The notes: generated from the sequence alone by a model not told the origin. Counted from the stretch's first letter, positions 35,095 through 44,068 are shown. The stretch: 64,000 bases of DNA from Aquitalea magnusonii (GCF_003202035.1 NZ_QJKC01000009.1:1-64000), one strand, 5' to 3'. Made by a program: numbers and translations.

Positions 35095-35361
35095 ATGCCG
35101 TTTTCCACAGAGGAACGCCAGCAATTGCTGGCGCTCAAGGGCGTTGGGCCAACCGTCATCGCCAGGCTGGAGCAGCTGGGCTTTGACCGCCTGAGCCAAC
35201 TGGCCGACCAGGAAGCCGCCGCCATCACCTGGCAAGTGGCACAAGCCCTTGGCTCCAGTTGCTGGCATAACAGCCCGCAGGCGCGGCAGGCCATCACCAG
35301 CGTCATCGCACTGGCACGGGAACAAGCACCCCGCTGCACATCAGGAAAGGAAGCAGGATGA
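35095..35361 (+). CDS. Helix-hairpin-helix protein (Cdd1/pathogenicity-locus type)
   Basis: An 88-residue protein with a helix-hairpin-helix core, LLALKGVGPTVIARLEQLGF, resembling the short Cdd1/pathogenicity-locus family once annotated as mitomycin-resistance proteins. Such motifs usually bind DNA backbone non-specifically; the actual role is unknown. AGGAG lies nine bases before the ATG at 35095. Its stop overlaps the next VOC gene start by four bases (ATGA), so the two are coupled. Confidence 0.75.
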   Translation: MPFSTEERQQLLALKGVGPTVIARLEQLGFDRLSQLADQEAAAITWQVAQALGSSCWHNSPQARQAITSVIALAREQAPRCTSGKEAG

Positions 35362-35750
35362 AGTTTGCCTACACCATTGTTTACGTGGCGGATGTCGCCG
35401 GCTCGCTGGCCTTTTTTGAAGAGGCATTCGGCTTTGCCCGGCGCTTGCTCACCCCGGAAGGCGACTATGGCGAGCTGGACACCGGCGACACCACGCTGTC
35501 CTTTGCCAGCAAGTCACTGGCCCTCAGCAATCACCCCGCGGGCTTTCGCTTTGCCGATGATGGCGCACTGCCACTAGGCGTAGAGATTGCCCTGGCCACC
35601 GAGGATGTCGCCGCCGCACATCAGGCGGCACTGGCTGCCGGCGCCCACGAGCTGGCTGCACCGCAGCTCAAACCCTGGGGGCAGACCGTGTCTTTCCTGC
35701 GCTGCCCGGACGGCATGCTGCTGGAGCTGTGCAGCCCGCTGCCGCACTAA
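35358..35750 (+). CDS. VOC-fold (glyoxalase/bleomycin-resistance-like) protein
   Basis: A 130-residue VOC protein starting MKFAYTIVYVADVAGSLAFFEEAFGF and ending PDGMLLELCSPL, where the Glu in the last strand is the usual metal ligand. The central GVEIALATEDVAAAHQAALAAGA is typical of glyoxalase-like superfamily members. Coupled to the HHH gene upstream and 15 bases from the WYL regulator downstream, suggesting one small operon. Substrate not predictable. Confidence 0.83.
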   Translation: MKFAYTIVYVADVAGSLAFFEEAFGFARRLLTPEGDYGELDTGDTTLSFASKSLALSNHPAGFRFADDGALPLGVEIALATEDVAAAHQAALAAGAHELAAPQLKPWGQTVSFLRCPDGMLLELCSPLPH

Positions 35751-35765
35751 AACCGGACCCACACC

Positions 35766-36479
35766 ATGCGCCGTGCCGACCGTCTGCTGCAAATCCTGCA
35801 CCTGCTGCGTGGCCGCCGGCGCACCACGGCAGCACAGCTGGCCGCCTGGCTGGAAGTGTCGGTACGCACCGTCTACCGCGACATGGCCGACCTGCTCGCC
35901 AGCGGCGCGCCGCTCAATGGCGAAGCCGGCACGGGCTACTGGCTGGAAGCAGGCTTCAGTCCGCCGCCACTGAGCTTTTCTGCCGAAGAGCTGGCGGCGC
36001 TGGAAGTGGGCGCACGCATGTTGGCCGGCTGGACTGATGCCGCCACGGCCACGGCAGCCGCCAGCGCACTGGCCAAGATTCACGCGGTGCTGGGCTCGGC
36101 CGGACTGACGCCGGCACCACTGTTTGTGCCGCAGCACCACGACTATCCCTGCGAGCGGCTGGCGGCCTTGCGCACGGCCATACTGGCCGGCCAGGCATTG
36201 GACATCGATTATCAGGATGAAGCAGGCCATGCCAGCCAGCGCTGCGTCTTGCCACTGGGCCTGTTTTTCTGGGGGGATCGCTGGACGCTGGCGGCCTGGT
36301 GTCAGCTGCGCCAGGATTATCGTCATTTTCGCGTCGACCGCCTGCAGCACTGGCAGCCGGTCACCGCCAGCTGGCCGCCACACATTTCGCTGGATGGTTT
36401 TTTGCAGGCCGCACAGGCCGGCGCGGCCAATCGCCAGCAACTGGCGCAAACCACCCATCAGTCCTGGCACCGTGTCTAG
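35766..36479 (+). CDS. YafY-type HTH/WYL transcriptional regulator
   Basis: A 237-residue regulator with an N-terminal HTH_11 winged helix (RADRLLQILHLLRGRRRTTAAQLAAWLEVSVRTVYRDMADL) and a WYL domain at 145-220 (LDIDYQDEAG, LPLGLFFWGDRWTLAAWCQLRQDYRHFRVDRL). WYL domains sense small ligands or nucleic acids. It ends the short operon with the VOC and HHH genes and so probably controls it. Confidence 0.87.
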   Translation: MRRADRLLQILHLLRGRRRTTAAQLAAWLEVSVRTVYRDMADLLASGAPLNGEAGTGYWLEAGFSPPPLSFSAEELAALEVGARMLAGWTDAATATAAASALAKIHAVLGSAGLTPAPLFVPQHHDYPCERLAALRTAILAGQALDIDYQDEAGHASQRCVLPLGLFFWGDRWTLAAWCQLRQDYRHFRVDRLQHWQPVTASWPPHISLDGFLQAAQAGAANRQQLAQTTHQSWHRV

Positions 36480-36565
36480 TGGCCTGCGCATGACAATTAC
36501 CATCACAACAGCATAATGGCTGGCTATAGTAAGAACTCGGGAGAAGTGTTGCCGGGGAAATAGGC

Positions 36566-36934
36566 ATGAATCTAGAAGATGCCCTGCTGCTCCATTTCGA
36601 ATTAAAGCTGGAACTGCGCACGGCCATGCTGGAGGGCAGGCAGCTGGATGCCGCGCAGATTGGCGACTGTTGTGGCTGCGAGCTGGGTCGCTGGTTGCAG
36701 GATGAAGGCAGGATCAGCTGCGCGCGCTATCCGGCCTATCAGCAACTGCTGGAAAACCACCGCGAATTCCATCTGGAAGCGGCGCGGGTGGCCGAGCTGA
36801 TCAACCAGGGCCAGTTCGATGCCGCCCGCGAGGCACTGGCGGTGGGGCCATCGCGCTACAGCCAGCTGTCCTCTGCCGTGGGCAGCGGCATTGCCGAGCT
36901 GCGCAAGCGGCTGTTCCAGCAATTCAGCGGCTAG
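36566..36934 (+). CDS. Stand-alone CZB (chemoreceptor zinc-binding) protein
   Basis: A 122-residue all-helical protein matching the CZB domain normally found at the C terminus of chemoreceptors and diguanylate cyclases, where it binds zinc and adjusts signalling. Candidate ligands follow the HxnCxnHx3H order: H10, C38 in CGCELGRW, H65 and H69 in HREFHLEA. Here it is not attached to any sensor or output domain. Its stop codon TAG and the convergent helicase stop share the four-base palindrome CTAG. Confidence 0.8.
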   Translation: MNLEDALLLHFELKLELRTAMLEGRQLDAAQIGDCCGCELGRWLQDEGRISCARYPAYQQLLENHREFHLEAARVAELINQGQFDAAREALAVGPSRYSQLSSAVGSGIAELRKRLFQQFSG

Positions 36935-39678
36935 CCACCTTGCAACAAGGTCAGTAGCGCCGCGCCATCCAGTCTGGCTGCCAGATCCCCCCCTGCCAGC
37001 AAGCTGTCGGCCAGCGCGCGTTTTTCCGCATGCAGGGCGACGATTTTCTCTTCGATAGTGTTTTCCGCCACCAGCCGGTACACCGTCACCGGCCGCTGCT
37101 GGCCCATGCGGTAGGCACGGTCGCTGGCCTGGTCTTCCACCGCCGGGTTCCACCACGGGTCCAGATGAATCACATAGTCCGCTGCGGTGAGGTTCAGCCC
37201 GGTGCCACCGGCTTTCAGGCTGATCAGGAAGACCTCGCCCACACCAGCCTGGAAGGCATCCATGCGTGCCTTGCGCTGCTTGCCCGGTGTGGCACCGTCC
37301 AGATACTGGTAGGCAATGCCTTGTTCATCCAGCCATGCGCGCGCCAGCGCCAGATGGTCGACAAACTGGCTGAACACCAGCGCCTTGTGGCCGTTGTCCA
37401 ACAGCTCGGTCATCAGCTGACGAAAGAAGGCAAACTTGCTGGCGGGCAGGGCGGTATCCGGCTGTAACAAGGCCGGGTGGCAGCAGAAGCGGCGCAAGCG
37501 GGTCAGCTCGGCCAGCACCTGCATGGTCTTCTTGTCCTGGCTGTCCACCTCGGCCAGCTTTTGCAGCGCCTGCTGGCGCATGGCCTCGTACACATGCAGC
37601 TCCTGCTCGGACAGGGCAATACGGCGGGTGATGTCGGTGCGCGGTGGCAGCTCGGTCAGCACCTCGGCCTTGGTGCGGCGTAACAGATAAGGCTGGATCA
37701 GCGCCTTGAGCGTGGCGCGGGCTTCTTCGTCGCCCTCGGCGATGGGCTGGGCAAAGCGCTGCTGGAAGCGCTCCTCATTACCCAGCAAACCGGGCGTGAT
37801 AAAGCGGAACAGGCTCCACAACTCGCCCAGATGGTTTTCCACCGGCGTGCCACTGGCCGCCAGGCGAAAATCCGCCCGCAGGCTTTGTGCCGCCTGCGCG
37901 CGCTTGGTACCCGCATTCTTGATGGCCTGCGCCTCGTCCAGCACCACGCTGGCCCAGTGCACCTCGGCAAAATCGTCCGCCTGCAATTGCAGCAGGCCGT
38001 AACTGGCAATCACCAGGTCCTGCGGCCCGACTGTGGATAAGTCGCGCTGCTGTTGATAAGGGCGCAAGCGCAGGCTGGGGGCAAAGCGGGCGGCTTCGGC
38101 CAGCCAGTTGAGCGCCACCGAGGTAGGCGCCACCACCAGTTGCGGGCCCAGATGCGCGCGGGCCAGCAATAGCGCCAGCGTTTGCACCGTCTTGCCCAGC
38201 CCCATATCGTCGGCCAGACAGGCCCCGGCACCGATATGCGCCAGCCGCGACAGCCAGGCAAAGCCTTGCAGCTGATAGGGCCGCAAGCTGGCTTGCAGGG
38301 TGGCAGGGACCTCAGGTTGAAAGGTAGCCAGGCTGTCCCAGCCTTGTTGCAGCTGCTGCCAGCCGGCGTCGCCGTCAAACTGGCCGATGTCCTCACCCAG
38401 CCCGGCCAGCAGCGGGGCGGCCAGCAGGCTGAGACGCAAGCCATCAGCCACCGCGTGATCGGCCAGCCGGGCCAATTGCTGCAACCTGGCTTGCAGACTG
38501 TCGGAGAGTACCAGCCAGTCCTGCTCGGACAGGCGCAGATACTGCCCGGGCTGATTGGCCAAGGCTTCCAGCAACTGACGCAGTTGCAGTACCCGGTCCT
38601 CATCCACCTGCACTTCACCCGTCACTTCCAGCCAGCCGTTCTTGCGTCTGGTTTTCAACCGCAGCTGCGGCAGCCCAGCCTGCGCCTGGATACGCATGCG
38701 CTGTCCCTGCGGCCAGACGCACTCCAGCCTCTGCGGGGCGATGGCCTGTAATTGCTGCAACTGCTGTACGACTTGCAGGGCCTGTTGCTGGTCGGCCAGC
38801 AGCCATTGCAGCACGCCATCTGGGTCGGGCCGGGCGCTCGCCAGCGCCGGGCAATCTTCCAGCAAGGCGGCCAGCGCCTGTTTTTCCTCGCTCAACTGGC
38901 GCTGAAAGCGGATGGCCTGGCCCTGAGACAAGGCTACTTGCTGCCATGGCCCGCGCCCCGGCGGATACCAGGCGGCCTGTTCCGCCACCCGGCAGCGCAG
39001 TTGCAGGCGTAAGCCTTCCGGCAATGGCGTGAGGACAGCAAACAAACGCGGGTCGGCCGGCATGGCGGGCAGGTCGGCGCCATCGTCCGCATCCACCAGC
39101 TCCACCGGCAGCCACGGCACCATGTCGCCGATGGCCTCCAGCAGCTTTTTGCGTGCGGCCACAGGCACGCTCAGGCGATGGCCCAGCAGCGCGGCCAGCT
39201 GGCGGATTTCCGGCCCCGGCCAGTACAGCAGCAGGCTGTTCGGGCCGCTGCGCTGCCACAGGCAATGCTGACAGGCGGCAATGCCGGGCGGGCTCAGTTG
39301 CAGCACCATCTGCTGTTGCTGGCGTTGTAGTAACAGGCTGATCTGGCCTGCTTCCAGCGTGACCGGCTGTTCCGGCTGTTCTTCCCAGAACAAGGCCGGA
39401 TGACCCAACAGCAAGGGCAGGGCGGCTTCGCCCTCCAGCTCGGCCAGACTGCTGCCATCGCTCAACTGATGGGTGCGCTCAAGCTGGCTGATCACCAGCC
39501 GGTCCTGCGCGCTCAGCCAGTCCCACTGCGCGGCCTGATCGAGCAAGCGCCCCAAGGGCAGCACGCGGCCACGGCTCCAGCCAGCGTCCTCCCGTTGCTG
39601 GATGCAGGGGGTGAGGCGGATACCGGCTTCATTGGCCAGAATGCGCCAGGCCAGGCGCTGCGAGGTGGTGGTAGGCAT
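36931..39678 (-). CDS. SNF2-family DEAD/DEAH-box helicase (HepA/RapA-related)
   Basis: Large 915-residue Swi2/Snf2 ATPase. The N-terminal ~440 residues are not recognised. The motor begins with the LRPYQLQGFAWLSRL Q-like motif, Walker A DDMGLGKTVQ, motif II VVLDEAQAIKN, SGTPVENHLGELWSLF (III), then the second lobe with LVFSQFVDHL, LISLKAGGTGLNLTAADYVIHLDPWWNPA and QASDRAYRMGQQRPV. This layout is typical of bacterial SNF2 proteins thought to remodel RNA polymerase or DNA-protein complexes. Motif II is DEAQ rather than DEAH. It ends against the CZB gene with a four-base convergent overlap. Confidence 0.9.
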   Translation of the reverse strand: MPTTTSQRLAWRILANEAGIRLTPCIQQREDAGWSRGRVLPLGRLLDQAAQWDWLSAQDRLVISQLERTHQLSDGSSLAELEGEAALPLLLGHPALFWEEQPEQPVTLEAGQISLLLQRQQQQMVLQLSPPGIAACQHCLWQRSGPNSLLLYWPGPEIRQLAALLGHRLSVPVAARKKLLEAIGDMVPWLPVELVDADDGADLPAMPADPRLFAVLTPLPEGLRLQLRCRVAEQAAWYPPGRGPWQQVALSQGQAIRFQRQLSEEKQALAALLEDCPALASARPDPDGVLQWLLADQQQALQVVQQLQQLQAIAPQRLECVWPQGQRMRIQAQAGLPQLRLKTRRKNGWLEVTGEVQVDEDRVLQLRQLLEALANQPGQYLRLSEQDWLVLSDSLQARLQQLARLADHAVADGLRLSLLAAPLLAGLGEDIGQFDGDAGWQQLQQGWDSLATFQPEVPATLQASLRPYQLQGFAWLSRLAHIGAGACLADDMGLGKTVQTLALLLARAHLGPQLVVAPTSVALNWLAEAARFAPSLRLRPYQQQRDLSTVGPQDLVIASYGLLQLQADDFAEVHWASVVLDEAQAIKNAGTKRAQAAQSLRADFRLAASGTPVENHLGELWSLFRFITPGLLGNEERFQQRFAQPIAEGDEEARATLKALIQPYLLRRTKAEVLTELPPRTDITRRIALSEQELHVYEAMRQQALQKLAEVDSQDKKTMQVLAELTRLRRFCCHPALLQPDTALPASKFAFFRQLMTELLDNGHKALVFSQFVDHLALARAWLDEQGIAYQYLDGATPGKQRKARMDAFQAGVGEVFLISLKAGGTGLNLTAADYVIHLDPWWNPAVEDQASDRAYRMGQQRPVTVYRLVAENTIEEKIVALHAEKRALADSLLAGGDLAARLDGAALLTLLQGG

Positions 39679-39764
39679 CGGCAGGAACAGGAAAATTCAG
39701 CGGACTATTGTGCCTTAAGCCCGCTGTTGATGGCAGATCTGCCGGGCGGCAACAGCAAACAAAA

Positions 39765-39786
39765 ACCGCCCACCAAGGTGGACGGT
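39765..39786 (-). terminator. Rho-independent terminator after hemL
   Basis: Minus strand ACCGTCCACC-TT-GGTGGGCGGT with one mismatch, followed by TTTTGTTTG. It lies between the hemL stop (39835) and the helicase start. Nearby, GGCAGATCTGCC (39732-39743) is a perfect 12-bp palindrome just upstream of the helicase gene. Confidence 0.85.
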
Positions 39787-39834
39787 TGATCTGCCAGGCG
39801 GCTACAAAACAGCAGCCATTGGTGAGCCGTGGGC

Positions 39835-41112
39835 TCAGATACGCGCCAGGGCGCGACGGGCGGCAGCGATGGTCTGTTCGATGATCTCGTCGGTATGAGC
39901 GATGGAGACAAAACCGGCTTCGTAGGCCGACGGGGCCAGGTATACGCCTTCGTCCAGCATGGCGTGGAAGAAGCGGTTGAAGCGTTCGCGGTCCGAGGCG
40001 GTCACCTGGGCATAGCTGGTGGGTACGGCATCGCAGAAGTAGATGCCGAACATGCCGCCCACGCTGTCGGTCACCATGGAGACACCGGCCTCCTTGGCGG
40101 CTTCGGCCAGGCCCTGTGCCAGACGCGCGGTGCGGCGGCTGAGGGTGGCATGGAAGCCCGGTTCCTGGATCAGCTTCAGCGTGGTGAGGCCGGCAGCCAC
40201 GGCCACCGGGTTACCGGACAGGGTGCCGGCCTGATACACATTACCCAGCGGCGAGATGCAGCCCATGATGTCGGCGCGGCCACCAAAAGCCGCCAGCGGC
40301 ATGCCACCGCCAATCACCTTGCCCAGCGTGGTGAGGTCCGGCTTGACGCCGTGCAGCGCCTGGGCGCAGCCCAGATCAACACGGAAACCGGTCATCACTT
40401 CGTCGTAGATCAGCACCGTGCCGTGCTTTTCGGTCAGCGCGCGCAGGGCGTGCACGAATTCTGCCGACGGCTTGATCAGGTTCATGTTGCCGGCAATCGG
40501 CTCCAGGATGACGCAGGCAATCTGCTCGCCGATTTCCCGGAAAGTACGTTCCAGCTGCTCGACATTGTTGTACTCCAGCACCAGGGTGTGCTTGGTGAAA
40601 TCCGCCGGAACACCACCGGAAGAGGGGTTGCCAAAAGTCAGCAGGCCGGAACCGGCCTTCACCAGCAGGCTGTCGGAGTGGCCGTGGTAGCAGCCTTCAA
40701 ACTTGACGATGGCGTCACGGCCGGTAAAGCCACGCGCCAGACGAATCGCGCTCATGGTGGCTTCGGTACCGGAAGACACCAGGCGTACTTGCTCTACCGA
40801 GGGCAGCAGCTTGCAGATTTCCTCGGCAATCTCGATTTCCGCTTCGGTGGGCGCGCCAAAGGACAGGCCATCCACCGCCACATCCTGCACTGCCTTGATC
40901 ACGGTGGGGTGGGCGTGGCCGACGATGGCCGGGCCCCAGGAGCCGATGTAGTCGATGTACTGCTTGTCGTCGGCATCCCAGAAATGTGCGCCCAGCGCCT
41001 TTTTCACAAAACGCGGCGTGCCGCCTACCGAGCCAAAGGCGCGTACCGGCGAATTGACGCCACCGGGAATGGTTTTCTTGCCACGTTCAAACAGTTCGAG
41101 ATTGCGGGACAT
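39835..41112 (-). CDS. hemL: Glutamate-1-semialdehyde 2,1-aminomutase
   Basis: PLP enzyme making 5-aminolevulinate from glutamate-1-semialdehyde in the C5 haem pathway. The 425 residues begin [26 protein letters not shown], with [18 protein letters not shown], the [19 protein letters not shown] signature, the [12 protein letters not shown] Asp contact, and the PLP lysine in [19 protein letters not shown]. Strong terminator downstream. hemJ-like and rubredoxin genes lie 1-1.4 kb upstream on the same strand. Confidence 0.97.
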   Translation of the reverse strand: MSRNLELFERGKKTIPGGVNSPVRAFGSVGGTPRFVKKALGAHFWDADDKQYIDYIGSWGPAIVGHAHPTVIKAVQDVAVDGLSFGAPTEAEIEIAEEICKLLPSVEQVRLVSSGTEATMSAIRLARGFTGRDAIVKFEGCYHGHSDSLLVKAGSGLLTFGNPSSGGVPADFTKHTLVLEYNNVEQLERTFREIGEQIACVILEPIAGNMNLIKPSAEFVHALRALTEKHGTVLIYDEVMTGFRVDLGCAQALHGVKPDLTTLGKVIGGGMPLAAFGGRADIMGCISPLGNVYQAGTLSGNPVAVAAGLTTLKLIQEPGFHATLSRRTARLAQGLAEAAKEAGVSMVTDSVGGMFGIYFCDAVPTSYAQVTASDRERFNRFFHAMLDEGVYLAPSAYEAGFVSIAHTDEIIEQTIAAARRALARI

Positions 41113-41266
41113 GCGGTTTCCTTATGACGGGTAGGGCGCAAACCGTGTGGTTTGCTGCCGCTGAATCTGGTTTGCCAGTGGCGCAGAGCATGTGCCGTGC
41201 GCCATACGGTATCCATGCTGGCGAAAGCGTTATTTTTCCACAGCCGGGCGGGGCAGTGTTGGCATT

Positions 41267-41737
41267 TCAGCGCTGCGTCCAGCTGGTATAGGGCTTCTTG
41301 GACAGATAGGCATTGGTATAACGCCCGTCTGTGGTGACTTCTGCGCCCACCCAGTCCGGCTTGGCAAACGGGGTGTCCTCGGCCGGCAGTTCGATTTCTG
41401 CCAGCACCAGCCCGGCGTTTTCTCCGAAGAATTCGTCCACCTCCCAGACGTAGCCGCCAAACTCGATGCGGTGGCGCAGCTTGTCCACCACCATCGGGCA
41501 CATGGCATCCATGATGGTCTGGGCATCGGCCAGCGGGATGGCGTATTCGAATTCGTGGCGGCTGATGTCGCTGATATTGCCCTTGAGGGTGAGCCAGGCC
41601 TGATCACCCACGATACGCACGCGCACGGTGCGTTCCTTTTCTACCGACAGATAACCCTGGCGGTATTGCACGCCTGCGGCCAGGCCGCGCCAGCCATCGT
41701 TGGCAATGACAAAACGGCGTTCGATTTCCAGTCCCAT
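41267..41737 (-). CDS. CYTH-domain protein (YgiF/triphosphatase-like)
   Basis: A 156-residue CYTH protein starting with the defining EIERRF motif (MGLEIERRFVIAND). The fold is an eight-stranded tunnel that binds triphosphates with divalent metal; charged strands RQGYLSVEKERTVRVRIVGDQAWLTLKG and EVDEFFGENAGLVLAEIEL fit that. Relatives are inorganic triphosphatases or adenylyl cyclases; at this size triphosphatase is likelier. It lies between hemL and the hemJ-like gene on the same strand. Confidence 0.85.
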   Translation of the reverse strand: MGLEIERRFVIANDGWRGLAAGVQYRQGYLSVEKERTVRVRIVGDQAWLTLKGNISDISRHEFEYAIPLADAQTIMDAMCPMVVDKLRHRIEFGGYVWEVDEFFGENAGLVLAEIELPAEDTPFAKPDWVGAEVTTDGRYTNAYLSKKPYTSWTQR

Positions 41738-41790
41738 GCTTGTTTTCCTGTTGCGGGCCCATGGCCCAGCTCATTGTGAGCCCACTACAT

Positions 41791-42219
41791 TCAGAAGGGT
41801 TTGACCACCACCAGAATCACCACCGCGCACAGCGCCAGCACCGGGATTTCATTGAAATAGCGGTACCACACATGGCTGTGGCGATTGGCCCCGGCAACAA
41901 AGTCGCGGTACAGCTTGCCGCAGTACAGGTGATAGGCAATCAGCAGCGCCACCAGGGTGAGCTTGGCATGCAGCCAGCCACCACCAATGCCAAAGCCCTG
42001 CCACAGCCACATACCCAGAGCCAGAGCCAGCACCGCCAGCGGCGTCATGAAGCGATACAGCTTGCGCGCCATCAACAGCAGGCGGTCGTACTCGGCACCC
42101 GGCGCGGCCATGGCCAGGTTGACGAAGATGCGCGGCAGGTAAAACAGACCGGCAAACCACGAGGTGACAAAAATGATGTGAAAAGCCTTGAGATACAGGT
42201 AAGCCAATTCAGACTCCAT
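41791..42219 (-). CDS. hemJ: HemJ-family protoporphyrinogen oxidase (CopD-like membrane protein)
   Basis: Membrane protein of 142 residues with four hydrophobic segments. The start ELAYLYLKAFHIIFVTSWFAGLFYLPRIFV matches the HemJ (UPF0093) family, which oxidises protoporphyrinogen IX in bacteria lacking HemG/HemY; the histidine at ~13 and the lysine in LHAKL (conserved Lys) are visible. I chose the ATG at 42219 since upstream residues run through the parS-like palindrome and are not protein-like. Proximity to hemL supports a haem role. Confidence 0.82.
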   Translation of the reverse strand: MESELAYLYLKAFHIIFVTSWFAGLFYLPRIFVNLAMAAPGAEYDRLLLMARKLYRFMTPLAVLALALGMWLWQGFGIGGGWLHAKLTLVALLIAYHLYCGKLYRDFVAGANRHSHVWYRYFNEIPVLALCAVVILVVVKPF

Positions 42220-42243
42220 GGGGGCAGTGCTGCTGCACTGCCA

Positions 42244-42259
42244 TGTTTCACGTGAAACA
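42244..42259. other. parS-like ParB binding site 1
   Basis: TGTTTCACGTGAAACA, a perfect 16-bp palindrome identical or nearly identical to the conserved bacterial parS consensus recognised by chromosomal ParB (Spo0J). It is intergenic, between the hemJ-like and rubredoxin genes. parS sites cluster around oriC in most bacteria. Sequence match is direct; ParB binding is inferred. Confidence 0.85.
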
Positions 42260-42389
42260 GCCTGCCGGCAGGCAGCTGACCCGGTATTTGCGCATAAATG
42301 TCTGTCAGGCACCTTTTCGGCCGTGACAATTCATGCCACATTCCTTGCCACGGCATGCGTGCCGTGAGTGCATGCGTGCCGGCAAGCGA

Positions 42390-42554
42390 TCAGATTTCCA
42401 CCATTTCGAAATCGTCCTTGCGGGCATCGCAATCGGGACAGGTCCAGTTGGGCGGCACATCTTCCCACGGAGTTCCCGGCGCGATGCCATCTTCCGGTCG
42501 CCCGGCTTCCTCGTCGTAGATGAAACCGCAGATCAGACACATCCAGGTGCGCAT
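42390..42554 (-). CDS. Rubredoxin
   Basis: A 54-residue iron protein for one-electron transfer. The four cysteine iron ligands are C6 and C9 (MCLICG) and C39 and C42 (CPDCDA), with the conserved GFIYDEEAG, PEDGIAPGTPWEDVPPNW in between. Length and spacing are those of classical rubredoxins. It reads away from thiD, with 73 bases between the two starts. Its electron partner is not in the window; rubredoxins serve oxygen-detoxifying or alkane oxidation systems and, in some bacteria, respiratory assembly. Confidence 0.95.
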   Translation of the reverse strand: MRTWMCLICGFIYDEEAGRPEDGIAPGTPWEDVPPNWTCPDCDARKDDFEMVEI

Positions 42555-42627
42555 ACGTTTATCCCAAGCTCGGTTAAAATAGTCATTCTAATTGCTGCTG
42601 CACGATCTGACCAAAGAGGTTACCGCC

Positions 42628-43467
42628 TTGTCCACATTGCCCCCTCCGCCCGCCGTACTGACCCTGGCCGGCTCCGATCCCTCCGGCGGCGCCGGCATCC
42701 AGGCCGACATCCTCACCCTGGCCAGCCTGGGTTGCCATCCCTTGTCGGTCATTACCGCCATCACCGTGCAGGATACCGTGGGGGTGGATGACTTCATGGT
42801 GCTGGATTCCGACCTGGTCAACGACCAGGCGCGCTTTCTGCTGGAAGACATTCCGGTGCTGGTGTTCAAGATCGGCATGCTGGGCAGCGTGGAAAACGTG
42901 GCGGTGGTGGCGCAGCTGATTGCCGACTACCCGGACGTGCCGGTGGTGCTGGACCCGGTGCTGCGCAGCGGCGGCGGCCACGAACTGGCCGATGACGACC
43001 TGATTGCCGCCATGCGCGATTTGCTGATTCCGCAGGTGTCCATCATCACCCCCAACAGCATGGAAGCCCGCCGGCTGGCGATGAACGACCCGGACGAAGA
43101 CGAGGAACTGAGCCTGGACGAAGCAGCCAAGCGGCTGCTGGCGCTGGGCTGCCCGCATGTGTTGATTACCGGCACCCACGAAAATACCAAAGAAGTCATA
43201 AATAGTCTGTACAGTCCCAACGGCATAGTACGCGCCGACCGCTGGGAGCGGCTGCCCGGCAGCTATCATGGCTCCGGCTGCACCCTGGCCTCGGCCATTG
43301 CCGGCATGCTGGCCACCGGCCTGATGCTGCCCGAGGCAGTACGTGAAGCGCAGGAATATACCTATCAGAGCCTGGTGGCGGGTTTCCGCCCCGGCATGGG
43401 ACAAAGCATTCCGGACCGGATGTTCTGGGCCCGCGAAGACGAAGGAGCAGAGGGTGACAGTGATTAA
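42628..43467 (+). CDS. thiD: Hydroxymethylpyrimidine/phosphomethylpyrimidine kinase
   Basis: Phosphorylates HMP and HMP-P in thiamine synthesis. The 279-residue ribokinase-fold protein has VLTLAGSDPSGGAGIQADILTL near the start, PVVLDPVLRSGGGHEL, ITPNSMEARRL, and the catalytic anion hole/base LPGSYHGSGCTLASAIAGMLA. I chose the TTG at 42628 because AGAGG lies eight bases upstream; an in-frame TTG at 42592 has no such site. It overlaps thiE by 14 bases. No TPP riboswitch was seen upstream. Confidence 0.92.
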   Translation: MSTLPPPPAVLTLAGSDPSGGAGIQADILTLASLGCHPLSVITAITVQDTVGVDDFMVLDSDLVNDQARFLLEDIPVLVFKIGMLGSVENVAVVAQLIADYPDVPVVLDPVLRSGGGHELADDDLIAAMRDLLIPQVSIITPNSMEARRLAMNDPDEDEELSLDEAAKRLLALGCPHVLITGTHENTKEVINSLYSPNGIVRADRWERLPGSYHGSGCTLASAIAGMLATGLMLPEAVREAQEYTYQSLVAGFRPGMGQSIPDRMFWAREDEGAEGDSD

Positions 43468-44068
43468 GGGCTTGTATGCGGTATCGCCAGAGGCGGAGGA
43501 CAGTGAGCAACTGCTGGCCAAGGTCAGCCGCGTGCTGGACAACGGCGTGGCCATCCTGCAATACCGCAACAAGAGCGCCAATACCGTGCGCCGCCTGCGC
43601 CAGGCCAGCCTGCTGGCCAGCCTGTGCAAAAGCCGCCGGGTGCTGTTCCTGATCAACGACGATGTCACCCTGGCCCGCGCCGTGGAAGCCGATGGCGTGC
43701 ATCTGGGCAAGACCGACGGCTCGGTGGCCGATGCCCGCGCCATCCTGGGAAAAAACGCCATCATCGGTGTGTCCTGCTATAACGACATCGCGCTGGCCGA
43801 GCAGGCTGCGCGTGATGGTGCCAGCTATATCGCCTTTGGGGCCGTCTACCCCTCGCGCACCAAGCCCAATGCGGTGGCAGCGCCGCTGTCGCTGTTTGCC
43901 GAGGCGAAAAGGCTGGGCCTGCCTTCGGTCGCCATTGGCGGCATCACCCCGGACAATGCGGCCGAGGTGGTGGCGGCCGGCGCCAGCGCCATCGCCGTCA
44001 TCGGTGGCCTGTTCGATGCTCCCGATCCCGCCGCCGCTGCCCGGCAGATGGCGGCGCTGTTCGACTAG
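43454..44068 (+). CDS. thiE: Thiamine-phosphate synthase
   Basis: Joins HMP-pyrophosphate and the thiazole phosphate. The 204-residue barrel starts from GTG (VTVIKGLYAVSP) with AAGGAG six bases upstream; it overlaps thiD by 14 bases. Signatures: ILQYRNKSA (pyrophosphate-binding), FLINDDVTLARAVEADGVHLGKTD, IGVSCYNDIALAEQA, YIAFGAVYPSRTK and GGITPDNAAEVVAAGASAIAVIGGLFDAPD. The open frame extends upstream inside thiD, but that part is a shadow. Confidence 0.94.
   Translation: MTVIKGLYAVSPEAEDSEQLLAKVSRVLDNGVAILQYRNKSANTVRRLRQASLLASLCKSRRVLFLINDDVTLARAVEADGVHLGKTDGSVADARAILGKNAIIGVSCYNDIALAEQAARDGASYIAFGAVYPSRTKPNAVAAPLSLFAEAKRLGLPSVAIGGITPDNAAEVVAAGASAIAVIGGLFDAPDPAAAARQMAALFD

Noticed and set aside
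41232-41240. Isolated DnaA-box-like TTTTCCACA upstream of hemL
   Set aside because: A single loose match is expected by chance in this length; unlike 54 kb there is no cluster.
42555-42627. TPP riboswitch ahead of thiD-thiE
   Set aside because: The 73-base gap is too short and lacks the CTGAGA and ACCTGATCTGGA landmarks of the THI box.
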